From the NCBI GenBank assembly GCA_015680685.1, contig MNCI01008099.1, forward strand, positions 500,156 to 564,155: a DNA stretch of 64,000 nt, given 5' to 3'. The notes beneath the pieces were generated by a model. That model saw only the letters and a program-made list of their open reading frames with translations, was not told the origin of the DNA and made no database searches. Position numbers and translations under genes: made by a program. Positions 1 through 9,990 of this stretch are shown one piece after another. This DNA is from Gnetum montanum (Eukaryota > Streptophyta > Gnetopsida > Gnetales > Gnetaceae). Positions within the stretch are counted from its first letter, which is position 1; each line of letters starts with the position of its first letter.

Positions 1-577
1 TTAGTCATGGGGGCCTTGGGCACAAATTTTTCAATTTTTCCTAACCCCTACACCTTAGGTAGTCACCAGTGTTAAATCTCTAGAATTAGTATCTGCCATA
101 ACCACAACTCAGCCAATGCACTTTACATCAAGGCAAGGTATCAACTGCATTGTGATTTATTTACCCTCACTCATTTATGACTGTGTTGTGTGTGTAGATG
201 ATGATCATACAATAATGGAATGGGCCTAGAGGAAACACTCAAAATGGACTGAAACTAGAATGTTTACGAAATGAGCAAGATTGGTGGCATGGCTATGGAT
301 AAACAATGGAAGGCACAATCTTGGCATCGACAGCAACACACCTTATTATTTTTCTCTCTCCTTCTCTTCCAGTTTCCAAATAAAGGCTGGATGTCATTTA
401 TGTATAGTGTTCACCTCAGTGGTCATGAACACTAATGTTGTCATGTATTCTATTGTTGATCTATTCACCGAGCACGTTGAGTCTATCACCCCGTTCCATC
501 ATCAATGGTCATTCAGTCAATAATCCCATACCTTTCCAATATTTTGTAAGGAACTTGAGGACAAGTTTTCATTTAGT

Positions 578-587
578 CATGAGGGTA
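578..587 (+). promoter_or_regulatory. Polypurine tract of element A
   Basis: CATGAGGGTA sits directly before the LTR start TGATGAA. Elements D, E and G have the same arrangement (a GGGGGTA-type tract followed by TGATGAG), which marks this as the plus-strand primer site for reverse transcription. Confidence 0.75.
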
Positions 588-1420
588 TGATGAACCGTGA
601 TATCGGGACCACAATATTGCATCCACGATATCAGGTCTGTGATATTGGATCCAACCATGCGATGTCGAATACCTAATATCGAGGCCTATCTCCTTGTCTA
701 TAAATAAGAGGTGGCTCCCTTGTTTTTCACATTAGAAAGTTAGTCCTTAGTTGAACTCTTACCATTTTTTCCCTCCAGAGTTAGAATTATTTCTGCGTGT
801 CTGCAGTAGGAGTCATAGAGTGAATGGATATTTATTTGAGCAATGTGTACCTAAGCACACTTTGTGTATGGCAATAAAGATGAACTTTATGATAAACCTT
901 GTAGCATTTAGAATAGATTAATTAGTGTTAATTATTATTTAATTCTTTCCTTGTTGATTAATGATTTCTCTCACCCTACAACTCTCTTAGTTAAATACAC
1001 TCAGTATGACCACTTCGAGCATGTGTGTAGCATTTGGTAACCCAGTGACGATTAGCGTTTGGTAATCCCAATAGCATTGCACTAGTTCAGGATATGTACG
1101 GTAAGTGGGAACGGATACTGGTGTTAGGAGTAATTAGAACTTAGTTAATGAGTAGCTAAATTTGATTAGTTACTTAGCTATCTCTCTCCCCCTCCTTACT
1201 AGCGTAGGATATAAAACACATAAAAACTATAAAAATCATATGCCTCAAGCTTACTTAACCACAACCATGACATACAAGTAAGTTTGGAAAGACAACGATT
1301 AACTAACCCATTATTGTTCCACAAAGGTGCATAGGCACTTAGTCCTTGGAATTCAACTGGATCATGTATGAAATGATCATATTCATATGGTTGAGCATAG
1401 GGGTGCCTCACTGCTCATCA
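588..1420 (+). repeat. 3' LTR of element A (833 bp)
   Basis: Starts TGATGAA and ends CTCATCA, a near-perfect terminal inverted repeat. The body matches the inverted LTRs of element E, for example the stretch around 1000-1100 against 16980-17090. The first 110 bases are a compact U3 with decayed GATATC-type palindromes (about 599-682), followed by TATAAATA at 699-706. The rest is R and U5. The base after the LTR begins ATGAC; the matching target duplication would lie outside the window. Confidence 0.85.
699..706 (+). promoter_or_regulatory. TATA box of the element A LTR
   Basis: TATAAATA followed by AGAGG, only about 110 bases from the LTR start. The same box at the same relative position occurs in the LTRs of D, E and G. 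Transcription would start about 30 bases downstream. Confidence 0.7.
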
Positions 1421-1828
1421 ATGACTAACCATTCTCCAACATCATCTATCCTACACTCACATGATCATGATGATTACATGATAAGTTAGCACAAATCTCA
1501 TGCTCCATAATCCAACATAACTATAGAAACTAAAATCTTGAAAAAGACTGGGAAGAATCAAAGCATTATTGAAATATATAGTATCAAAGAGATTTTATGT
1601 AATAGTACTATGAAATACTATATAAAGAATTATACTCACATTATTTTCAGATGGTGTTTTGATGACTCAACGCCTAGTAACTCAAAAGACCATAATGATT
1701 ATTAAAATCATATGCAAAGAAAAAATCAAAACAATATGCTAAGAAAGAAATGATGGAAGTGCAAAGAAATTATGAAAATGCAACTATATACAAATGAAAT
1801 GCATGGTGAAGAGAAAGAAAACATGAAA
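1421..1828. other. AT-rich stretch, no gene seen
   Basis: Lies between the LTR of element A and the integrase remnant of element B. No supported reading frame, RNA or repeat match was seen. It may be the 3' untranslated part of element B. Confidence 0.5.
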
Positions 1829-2557
1829 CTAAGAATCTACTAGGTGTCCATATGGGGCACCTAAGTAGAAATGCTTTGGATGGAATGCATTAAAACCTCT
1901 AGGTAAATGATGTCCCTGCACATCAGTAACCTTGTACACATTGGGGCCAATGACGTCTTTAACTTTGAATGGGCCTAACCAAATAGGAGAGAAATTACCT
2001 TGAAGATTATCTCGGTCACATGTTATACCTTTTTCTGAGACTAGGTCTCCTATCTTAAATACTTCACCAACATACTTCCCGTCAAGACATTGTTTAACAA
2101 TTTCTTGATAATTATGATTACGAAAATTAAGACATAACCTTAACTTGCTTCTATCAAGTCTTTTTTTAATATAAGTTTTAATGATAGGTCTAGGTCTTGG
2201 TGGGTCATTGGATATAGCCTTTCTAGGAGAATGTTCCATGGATGTATCGTTAAAATTTAGCACACCTTCAAATGTTTTAAGAGGTAGAGTTTTACTTACA
2301 TATTTATCTTCCCCTAAAGGTGGTGGATCACTTAGATAAAATCCATCGTGTTGTTGATAAGGCAAGGTGTCTCCATAGATTTCTTCACCTTCTCTAGAAC
2401 TTTGATAGGATTGGGTGGAACCTGTATGAGAGACAAGATTTATTTTTGTAGTTACACTAACATAGTCATTTACAACATATTTGCTATGCTCAACCTCAAT
2501 AACCCCAACATAAAGATTAGTATTTCGATCTTCCAAAGATTGATTTTGTTGATCCAA
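1829..2557 (-). pseudogene. Gypsy integrase C-terminal region (remnant)
   Basis: An open frame of 242 residues. Its last 70 residues show the usual end of a plant gypsy integrase: a 'FKIGDLV' start, then 'FSPIWLGPFKVKDVIG', then 'VYKVTD' and a C-terminal 'FNAFHPKHFYLGA'. In intact elements this beta-barrel region follows the DDE core and helps bind DNA. Here the N-terminal part of the frame is not integrase core and resembles nothing I know, so the segment was brought next to the protease by deletion. It is not expected to be functional. Confidence 0.65.
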
Positions 2558-2587
2558 GGCTGTAACTACTTGTTTGTAGAAGGGTTC

Positions 2588-2935
2588 TCAAGGTATGATC
2601 ATGTATTCAAATTTTCCTTTGATAGGGATTAATAGCTCTAAGAAATCTAACCTAAAGAAGCCCCCAGACTTAGCTCCAAAAGTCCTAGATAAGAGCACAC
2701 CATAGGTGGGCAACATGTCAACTACTAGGATATTAGTGTAACATGTAAATGTAGGATATTGTTTAAGTTGCACCTTCACTGCTTTCAATGATCCTACTAC
2801 TGGTACGTTAGATCCATCAAGCTGAATAACACTTTTTGTTTGTGGTATCATTTATGCTCCTAAAGTCTTACATACCTCAAGTGGCATGATACTAACAGTT
2901 TCTCCAAAATCCATCACACAATTGTGGACATTCTT
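2588..2935 (-). pseudogene. Retropepsin (aspartic protease) remnant of element B
   Basis: The active-site region reads 'CVMDFGETVSIMPLEVCK' (Asp codon 2909-2911), where plant gypsy proteases have D-(L/S/T)-G-(A/S)-(S/T)-x-N-x-(M/I)-P. The second residue and the residues after Gly are altered, so catalysis is doubtful. After one in-frame stop the frame continues with 'LDGSNVPVVGSL' and 'VDMLPTYGVLLSRTFGAKSGG', the C-terminal half typical of Athila/Tat proteases. The enzyme would normally cut the Gag-Pol polyprotein in the particle. Confidence 0.65.
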
Positions 2936-3547
2936 TCCTAAAATAATTAGAGTTGTGAGGAAAGGAGGTTATTGTTTCTTTCTCATCATGAAATTGTTTA
3001 CATTGTGTATTGATAATGTGTTAGGAATTTTTGTGAAGTGAACTTGCCTTTCAAGGGTTGGGGATTTTCCTTTATTCATTTCTAATTTATGAACTATCTC
3101 TTAAACCACCTCTTTCATTTCATTAAATTGTAAAAGATCATACATTGAGATGTTAGATTTAATTTTCTTCAAATCTTCAACTAGATCATAAGTCTTGTAT
3201 TCATCTTTAGCTTCTTGTTGAGGTGGAGTTCTTATAAGTTTAGAAGGTGGGTTTGATCATTGTGGAGTGTTTGTTTGAGATGACCCAATCTGAGTATCTG
3301 TGTTACTTTGACTAGGAGCATTTCTATTCGGAGGACTGTAAGGGTCATTCATAGTTTGTTGTTGTGTGTAGTTCATGATGTCACTAAGTTTACAGTAGCG
3401 AGCATTATGTGGGTTGGGCTTGTTTACCATAACTTGCTCCAATGAGGAATCCTCTTTGTTTCCTGTTTCATAAAGTACATTAAGGACCATAATAGGAGGT
3501 TTTCCATTTTGTTAACCTTGGGTGTTGTCATCATGTAATGCTAAAAA

Positions 3548-4480
3548 TTAGGGACAAGTCTTCTTAGAATGTTGTCTAATGTTATGGAGGTGACAATAAT
3601 CATCATTGATTGATGAACTAGGCTTTTCTAGTTGTATAGGACCCTTGTTGTTTCTCTTTAATTCAACTACTTCATTTGAAAGTTTTTGAAGTGAAATTAA
3701 TATTTGGGTCATTTGATCTTGAGCTTGAATCGTGGGTTCAATAGGATTAGGTGCCTTGTTTGGGTTTATGATGGATTGAATTAAGGCCTTTGATTGATCC
3801 TTATTGAAACCTGTGTTAGATGGTAGGAATGGAGAAGATGTGGGACCTTGAAAGTAGTTATTTGTAGGTTGAGTCATTTGAAGGGGAATCAAAGTTTGGA
3901 ACATAGTGTTGGTCATTGGGAAAGTTGGTAGGGGTAGAGGACTATGTTGCATAGGATAGCTAACGCTCATCATTCCAAACTAGGTTTGAATGATATTTCT
4001 CCCTGTATTTCTGTTATGTTAGGATCCAATTTTATGGCATAGGTGAAGAATGGGTCAATGGTAGAGAGGTAAAAGTTGAGGATGCCATCGGGTTGTGGAC
4101 ACATCTTGTTTGACACGTAGGCAAGTTAATGAAGGAATCTAAGGTTGTAATTCCTAACATTTTCCCCAGGTAGCTTTTTTAAGCTGGTGAAGTTGCTAGA
4201 TGTTATGGCAGGGCTTGTGAATTTGTCAAATGAGATCAAAAACTTATTTTTGAACTCCTGCCATGAGTTAATAGAGACATTGGGAAGCATCAAGAACCAT
4301 TAGGTTGCTTTGGTTCTAAATGTTTTCACAAACACCCTACATGCCACATTGTTTTGGACAATGTTGTGGATCCCAAGTAAGGTTTAGAAACATTGTACAT
4401 GTTGGCAAGCATCACTAGTAGGGTTTGTGGGATCGTAGAACAAATTTCTGTTCTAAAGTGACTTCGAGATGTTGTGGTAG
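3548..4480 (-). pseudogene. Gag remnant of element B (core plus CHHC knuckle)
   Basis: Reading on the minus strand, about 4480-4200 encodes a broken Gag core with the recognisable order 'DPTNPTSDACQHVQ', 'CRVFVKTFRTKAT', 'WFLMLPNVSINSWQEFKNKF', the retrotrans_gag pattern. An open frame at 3973-3548 then gives a 141-residue Pro/Gln-rich tail ending in 'CHLHNIRQHSKKTC'. That is a C-x2-H-x4-H-x4-C knuckle as found in Tat-type Gag, used to bind genomic RNA. The two parts are separated by stops. The product would be the capsid/nucleocapsid protein. Confidence 0.6.
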
Positions 4481-5130
4481 TTAGTAAAGTTAAAGGGGTT
4501 ACTGACCAAGGGAGCCGAGGGTTGATTGACTGTCATCCTAGTCTAAGTTCTCCTAAGAATAAAACTTGGAAAATGTGAGGCTCGTTATTTCCTTAATGCA
4601 AAGAGATGAGTGATTGGTCCAGAGGAGAGTTCACTCANTTAAAATATATATATATATTTTTAAAACAAAAATAAATATATAAAATTCCAATACTTATTAA
4701 ATTAAAAAGAAAAATAATAAAATGCAAGATTTTAGAAAAATAAATTTAAAATTGCATAATTAAATAAAACCACCTTACCTATCCCAAGACTAAGGTAAGG
4801 ACCACCAAAACACAAATTTGAAAATGGCGAGGATTTAACAAAAAGTAAAAAGAGATTAAAGAAAAATGGGTGATGAGACCTGAAAGTTTTCAAGAAATGA
4901 ATTTTGAGACCAAAAATAAAGGGCTTGAAAATTCTTTAAAAAGATTTTTCAAGGCAATGGTTGAAAATAGGAATTTTAAATAAAACAAGTTCGAAACAAG
5001 AAGAACGAAATTTTTTCAAGAAATAAAAATAGAATAGGGACTAAAAAAGGACAAAAAATAGATATTTTAAAAAATGGGATAGCAATGGTTAGAAAAATAG
5101 CAAAAAAAGCTAATAAACAAAAAGCAGGAG

Positions 5131-5157
5131 AAAGGCCTTCCTTCTAGCACCAAAAAA
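5131..5157 (-). promoter_or_regulatory. Putative primer-binding site of element B
   Basis: On the minus strand the LTR end is followed by a T run and TGGTGCTAGAAGGAAGGCC. Element F has TGGTGCTCGAAGGAGGGCC in the same place. Position next to the LTR and the leading TGG identify it as the site for a tRNA 3' CCA end. I could not assign the tRNA. Confidence 0.5.
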
Positions 5158-5158
5158 A

Positions 5159-5950
5159 TGTTGATGCATAAATTTTGGTCGCACCAACACGGGAAAGAAA
5201 ACTCGTTTTAGGAGACTATTGCCTAGGGCACCTCCCATATGGGTATGGAACCTGGGAATAGTCTCAGCTAGAGAGGGTTATGTAGCTTTTTGAAAATAGT
5301 AAACCAAACCAAAGAAATCAAAATTTAAATTGAATGAATCTAAACTTCAATTGAATAACTGTCTCAAAGTTGAGAATACAATAAGTAACTAAAAGAAATG
5401 AATTTTCTCTGGTTCTGTTGACGTTGCTAGTCCATGACTGTCAATGGTATCCACCGCTAAGCAAGAAGATTGTGATCACCACTAGATACGGAGAGAGAGA
5501 AAGAGAGAAAGAGAGACTACCCACTACAGTCCGCACAAGGTAGCAACTACGGTCCTTAAAGCCTATCGTCGTCTACCACCTTTTATGCACTACTGCAAAG
5601 AGGAAGATCATCCACCCACATCTACGCCACCAAGACAAGTTGCCAGCCCTAAAGAAAACCATAAGTCTCACATCCTACGCATGGGCTACACTGCCTATGT
5701 TGTTGCAGATAGAAAGAAGAGAGAGAGAACCCTCCTACCAACACCAAGAAGACCCACAAGGATCCAATTTTGAGCCACTAGCTCCTGTTTTGGTCCCTCC
5801 TCAAAGATTAGGTGGAAGAATGTTAAGAAAAGAAGAGAAAAGAGGAAATTGCTGCTTAGTGGAGAGGAAGCCCTCCTCAAGACTAATAAAATTCTTAGGC
5901 ATCTAAAGAAAACATCAATTCAATAAATTTTACTCTCTTTCTCAAGTCCT
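5159..5950 (-). repeat. 5' LTR of element B (right edge uncertain)
   Basis: Begins (plus strand) TGTTGATGC directly after the T/A run of the primer site, so the minus-strand LTR ends ATCAACA. No partner LTR was found in the window, so the right boundary is only bracketed by the start of the Copia remnant at 5963. It contains a GAGA-rich tract around 5490-5515. Short frames at 5585-5906 inside it overlap one another on both strands and are not supported as genes. Confidence 0.45.
5490..5515. repeat. GA-rich simple repeat
   Basis: Purine tract of GAGA and GAAAGA units. A simple repeat inside the LTR of element B. Confidence 0.6.
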
Positions 5951-5962
5951 CTTTCATTAAAT

Positions 5963-6391
5963 GGATATTGTAATTCTGATTAGGCTAGTTGCACTGACAC
6001 TTGTAGATTTGTTATTAGGCATTGTACCTTTCTTAGAGGTTCTTCACTTTCATGGAGATCAAAGAAATAATCTATTATCTCCCATTCCTTTATTAAAGTA
6101 GAATATCATGCCATTTTGTTATAAACTCACTTGACTTTTCAATCTATTAAAGGATCTACAGGTGATTCATCCATAACTAGCAACTTTATTTTGTAAAAAC
6201 AAGGTTGCTCTACATATAATTGCTAATTCAGTCTTGCATGAATGAACCAAACATATTAAGATTGAATGGTTTAAATAGCTCATGTATCCACTACACATCA
6301 ACCTATTGATCTCTTCACAAAACCTCTTGAAGGCCTTCAGTTTCAATATTTATTTAGTAAGTTCAATGTTCTTAATATCCATGCTCCAACT
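5963..6391 (+). pseudogene. Copia RNase H C-terminal remnant
   Basis: The frame starting at 5963 reads like the Copia RNase H: 'CTDTCRF' then 'SLSWRSKK', then 'VEYHAI' (canonical 'AEYRA'). After a frameshift it continues with 'HVSTTHQPIDLFTKPL' and 'LFSKFNVLNIHAPT', the standard end of Copia Pol. Several stops interrupt it. The enzyme would degrade RNA in RNA-DNA hybrids during reverse transcription. This copy is dead. Confidence 0.72.
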
Positions 6392-6403
6392 TGAGGGGGA
6401 AAA
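6390..6403 (+). promoter_or_regulatory. Polypurine tract of Copia element C
   Basis: TTGAGGGGGAAAA directly follows the Pol end and directly precedes the LTR start. This is the usual Copia arrangement for plus-strand priming. Confidence 0.72.
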
Positions 6404-6656
6404 TGTTTTAATTTTTAGCATTATTTTTAATGGTGACGTAATGATAATAATCTTTTTTTGTAAAATTTCCTATGCTCGATGTTTTTTCTATGTAAAGTTT
6501 CCCACCCTCCTTTCTATATTCTTTAGATGGTTTCTATTCAACCTACACTTAAGAATTGTATAAATATGCATACTGTGTAAACCTACAAATGTGAATCTAC
6601 AACAATCTTCTTCTACTTAATTATATTTTCTTTTCCATTGCTCTACATTTCTAACA
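6404..6656 (+). repeat. 3' LTR of Copia element C (253 bp)
   Basis: Starts TGTTTTAAT after the polypurine tract and ends CTAACA, giving TGTT...AACA ends typical of Copia LTRs. A short LTR of this size is normal for the group. The 93-residue frame at 6282-6563 crosses the LTR start and is not a gene. Confidence 0.65.
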
Positions 6657-7275
6657 CAAAGCTCATCCCATCTTTTAAAATTTAAAATTTACTCTTGCCT
6701 ATGGTATTCTAATGTCTAAGTACTAGTTGTTTAAGGTATGTTAAACATTCCAAAATGCAATTCCCACAGCCCAATATAATTCCCAAAAATTCCTATTACT
6801 TTGGAATGCTTTTAAGATCCATTCCATGTAAAACTTTTAAATGTTTTAATTGAAAGTTTGAGATAGTTCAACTTTCTTGGATACATTGTAACAGTAGGTT
6901 AGGAAGGTGATAAGCTTTTGAGAATGATTTGTATGTATTCCTTTTTCCTATACTATGACCACTCATTTAAGACAAGATTATGATGTCGCATATGATTATT
7001 TTTTGGTTCTGGTTTGGATACCTATAAGAATGCTTGGGGTTTTTTTACTCTTCTAGGTGTTCATTTGTTCTGCGTTGCTAGATGATCTTCTACCCCATGA
7101 TGACTAACGTTGTAATAGCTAGTTTAAGGGGTTCACCCTTGCTGTATAAATCACCAAACTTTTTCTAAAAATATACAAGATTATAATGTTGTACTAAAAA
7201 ACTTATATTTATTTTTGTTACCTTCACTGATATTTTATCAATTTGTAAAGTTTCTCTATTTTCATAAAAATTTAG
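6657..7275. other. AT-rich stretch, no gene seen
   Basis: No frame, RNA or repeat family could be recognised. It lies between the Copia LTR and an LTR-like fragment. Confidence 0.5.
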
Positions 7276-7640
7276 TGATGAAGCATCAATTGGTTGTGTC
7301 AAAGCAACCTCTTCAATGAAGTTGCTTCAACGCAACAGCTTTGAAGAAGCTACATTGATGTAGCCATGTGGCCAAGGCCCTATTGACACAACCCCATCGA
7401 CGTAAATGATGCATTAATTAGGCCTCATCAATGTGGCTCCATTGATGTAAATGATGCATTGATGTGGCTCTGTCAACGCAGTGTCAATTTTCGCCTATAA
7501 ATACGTGTGCTCCCACCATGTATTAGCATTCTTTGGTAAACATAGTAGTTGAACTCTTGTAGTTTTAGTTTGTAGTCTTATAGAAAAGTTAGTGAGTGCC
7601 CGTAGAATGGATCTAAGTCAGTTGTATGACATCTTATTCA
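7276..7640 (+). repeat. LTR-like fragment with repeated CATYGACGT/CATTGATGT motifs and TATA box
   Basis: Starts TGATGAAGC, like the LTRs of the A/D/E/G group. The first 220 bases hold several related motifs (CATTGATGTAG, CATCGACGTAAATGATGCATTA, CATTGATGTAAATGATGCATT), followed by CCTATAAATA (TATAAATA at 7496-7503) and a plausible R region. The layout of repeated motif followed by TATA matches the other LTRs, but the body sequence does not. The right end runs into low-copy DNA and no partner copy was found, so the end is approximate. Confidence 0.45.
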
Positions 7641-7645
7641 AATGG

Positions 7646-8075
7646 GAAATTATTCATTGTATTAATCTTATTAGCTACCCTTTTCCTAAATTCCTCTTCC
7701 TCTGGTTTGAAGGCGATTAATGATCCATTTTGCATTATAACGTTCAAAATGTCTTAATTTGATCAAATGCAGCATCCTCTTCGCTGTGAAAAAAGGCAAA
7801 AACAAACCTTTGTAACAAGTTGGGTTCAGAGTTTTGTCACACGCTAATGTGTTCAGACAATTCCATGAGTTAAATAGCATTTACTTTTATGCAATCCATG
7901 TCTTGTGACTAAAAAGGACACAGAATTAAGTTTATAGATATGGCATTTTGCTTTTACGCAATGATATTCTGATGAATAAAACTGTCTTCAAACAAGCAGA
8001 TGGAAAATTTCATGGAATAACCAGAGTAACCAAAAAAGTGACTGGTTAAGCAACTAACTTCTTAAATAATAAATT
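7646..8075. repeat. Duplicated non-coding block X, copy 1 (partner 63487-63880)
   Basis: Direct-orientation similarity to 63487-63880. Shared landmarks are TTGTATTAATCTT, GATGATCCATTTT/AATGATCCATTTT, AGAGTTTTGT(C/T)ACACGCTA, TTTATGC(A/G)ATCCAT and AATTTCATGGAATAACCAG. Neither copy keeps a shared open frame. It may be an old tandem or segmental duplication, or an uncharacterised dispersed repeat. The TE block lies between the copies. Confidence 0.55.
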
Positions 8076-8182
8076 CTTTTAATATCCACCTTACGGTTTA
8101 TTGTAATTTTTTAACAATTTCTTCAAAGATATTTTTATAATTCTCTTTCTTAACCATTCCATTCTTTAAAATATTTATAATC

Positions 8183-8276
8183 ATCTTGGGAATCCCTATA
8201 ATTTATCCAGCTAGCCAGTTGAATTAATTATCTTGGGAATTCTTGATAATTTATCCAGCTAACGAGTTGAATTGAA
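8183..8276. repeat. Imperfect tandem duplication, 47-bp unit, two copies
   Basis: ATCTTGGGAAT...ATAATTTATCCAGCTA(G/A)C(C/G)AGTTGAATT occurs twice with a 47-base period (8183 and 8230), differing at a few positions. A small local duplication with no known role. Confidence 0.65.
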
Positions 8277-8760
8277 CCTGTGACATGAGGTTACTAGGGT
8301 ATGACCTTCTTTCATAATAATAGAAATACACTTGCTACAGGTTTGAACAAAACATCATTAAAAATTTTTAATTATTATATTTAACCTGTTTTTTTTAATG
8401 AACCTTTTTACTAACAGATTCCTCACGCCAACTGAGAGTTTCTGCTTCCTCAGTCAATCATATTTTCAGTCTCGCATGGGAATCACCATTAATTCTACCC
8501 ATTCCGTGACAATAATATGAGAAACATAAACATGATCAATCAAGTCTACGTAAAGGCCAACAAAATTGCATATTCAAAGGATCCTCGGAAGATTTGATAA
8601 TCTGTATAACGTATTATCAACTGGTCGAAGAAATGACTAAGATTTGATAAGGAAAAGATCCGTGTTTATTCCATGAAAGTTGGAACAGATCATTAGCAAT
8701 TGAAATAGATCATTAACAAACTCAGTGTTTAATTCGTAGTAGAAATAATGTTTCATTGTA

Positions 8761-8832
8761 GTCGTTGTAGTATAGTGGTAAGTATTCCCGCCTGTCACGC
8801 GGGTGACCCGGGTTCGATCCCCGGCAACGGCG
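8761..8832 (+). tRNA. tRNA-Asp (anticodon GTC)
   Basis: A 72-base cloverleaf. The acceptor stem GTCGTTG pairs with CAACGGC (one G-U), discriminator base G. The D arm is TAGTATAGTGGTAA. The anticodon stem CCCGC/GCGGG encloses loop CTGTCAC with GTC at 8794-8796. The T arm has GGTTCGATCC. There is no encoded CCA, as expected for a nuclear gene. The internal A and B boxes are intact and T runs at 8841-8844 and 8847-8850 would terminate Pol III. It reads aspartate codons GAC/GAU. Its 3' end is the predicted primer for the retroelements A, D, E and G in this window. Confidence 0.96.
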
Positions 8833-8840
8833 TTGAAATA

Positions 8841-8850
8841 TTTTAATTTT
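8841..8850 (+). terminator. Pol III terminator of the tRNA-Asp gene
   Basis: Two TTTT runs within 18 bases of the tRNA 3' end, the standard RNA polymerase III stop. Confidence 0.75.
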
Positions 8851-9990
8851 CGCTCTCAAAATATATATATGCAAAGAACATATAAACACCTGCTTGTGCC
8901 AAGAAGATTTGTTTTGCCTTGAAAACGTGATTTATTGAGTTGAATTGACACAGATTAGCGACTTTTAAGACAATTTCAAGAGAATTTTTATGCGAGAAGT
9001 TTCTTCGTTATTCAATAAAGATAAAAGGTGTTTTTCGTTTTGTGCGATTTATACATTGTGAATGAAACCGCTTTACACGAAAGGAAGGGCAAATTCCTTG
9101 GAAGAATGATTTTAATTGGCAGTATTGTCAGGAGAACCAATATTTGTTAATAGAAGGAAATAAATTGTTGCATAATCCAAAGGAAAATCATGTGAAAATT
9201 TTACCAGTTTTCTAGTTTTCATAATACATTTTATTCTAGGTAAAAGGATCCACATTTTCAGGCTGAAAAAATTCCTGCTTCACCGACATTTCCCACCAAA
9301 ACCTTATTAATCAACATCATTTGGCACCAGTAAACAAATTCAATACAATCACGCCGTACGCGTAAAACGAGCTCCAAGCTGATCTGATTTCACGAAAACT
9401 ATAAAACTTTTAGGACAGGCTTTTGTCAAGATATATGACCGTTGCCAAGATTTTATTTAAAGAAAAAGCAACCGGCTCTGTGTATTCTTCTTAGATGAGA
9501 ATAGCTGCATTTGATTTGTTGCTGAGTGCAGTGTGACGGTTTCCTTCCATTCTTTTGGAAAAGGTACTTGGGATTTACTTTTCTTTTTCCTTCTTTTTTT
9601 TTTAAATTGTATTTCAAGTTTTGTTGTCTGAATTTTATAGCAAGCTTGTCAGGGCAATGACGGTATTTGTATTTGCACTAATATCACTACGAGTCAGTTA
9701 TGTTGTTTAGTGAATGTGAAACTGAAATTAAAATTTTATTAAGCAAAGACTCTCTAGATTTACTTGCTATGAGTTTTAAAAATTTCATTCAGAAAATTAT
9801 TAAGTATTTTTTTTAATAATATTATACAAAAAATCAGTCATATTTATAATTATAATATCTCATCCAGACATTGCAAGAAAATGTGGTATTAGTCTTCAAT
9901 GCTATTTGTATTGAATAGTGGACATATTTGTTCTTTACTAGAAACTTTAAGCCACATACCAACTCTCAGGTGATGAGATCCTAATTGTGC
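8851..9990. other. Low-copy non-coding DNA; block Y at about 9330-9550
   Basis: No open frame of note. About 9330-9550 shows weak direct similarity to about 61545-61850: AACAAATTCAATACA, AAAACGAG, GCCAAGATTTT and CCGGCTCT are shared. A possible splice donor (GGAAAAG^GTACTT) is at about 9558-9570, but no exon can be shown. I found nothing else. Confidence 0.4.

Larger units (their letters stand above)
1..1420 (+). mobile_element. Element A: 3' end of a gypsy-type LTR retrotransposon (same superfamily as D, E, G)
   Basis: The window opens inside this element. Bases 1-577 are its 3' non-coding internal part: the stretch around 40-230 matches, in inverted orientation, the 3' internal part of element E around 18000-18210, so the two are relatives. 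A G-rich polypurine tract precedes the 3' LTR at 588-1420. The coding part and 5' LTR lie outside the window. The 80-residue reading frame at 281-523 is not conserved in E and looks spurious. Confidence 0.82.
1829..5950 (-). mobile_element. Element B: deleted Ty3/gypsy (Tat/Athila-like) retrotransposon
   Basis: On the minus strand the order is LTR (from 5159 rightwards), primer-binding site, gag core, CHHC zinc knuckle, protease, then the integrase C-terminus. RT, RNase H and the integrase core, normally about 3 kb, are missing between 2588 and 2557, so this is an internal deletion derivative. No 3' LTR could be identified on the left. The primer site is nearly the same as that of element F, which places both in one lineage. 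The right edge is approximate: it must lie before the Copia remnant at 5963. A single unknown base is at 4638. Confidence 0.7.
5963..6656 (+). mobile_element. Element C: 3' end of a Ty1/Copia retrotransposon
   Basis: The order is a broken RNase H end, a polypurine tract, and a short LTR with TGTT...AACA ends. Everything upstream (gag, protease, integrase, RT) is missing, cut off at the junction with element B. No target duplication could be checked. Confidence 0.7.

Noticed and set aside
281-523. 80-residue frame near the window start
   Set aside because: Lies in the 3' non-coding part of element A and is not conserved in element E.
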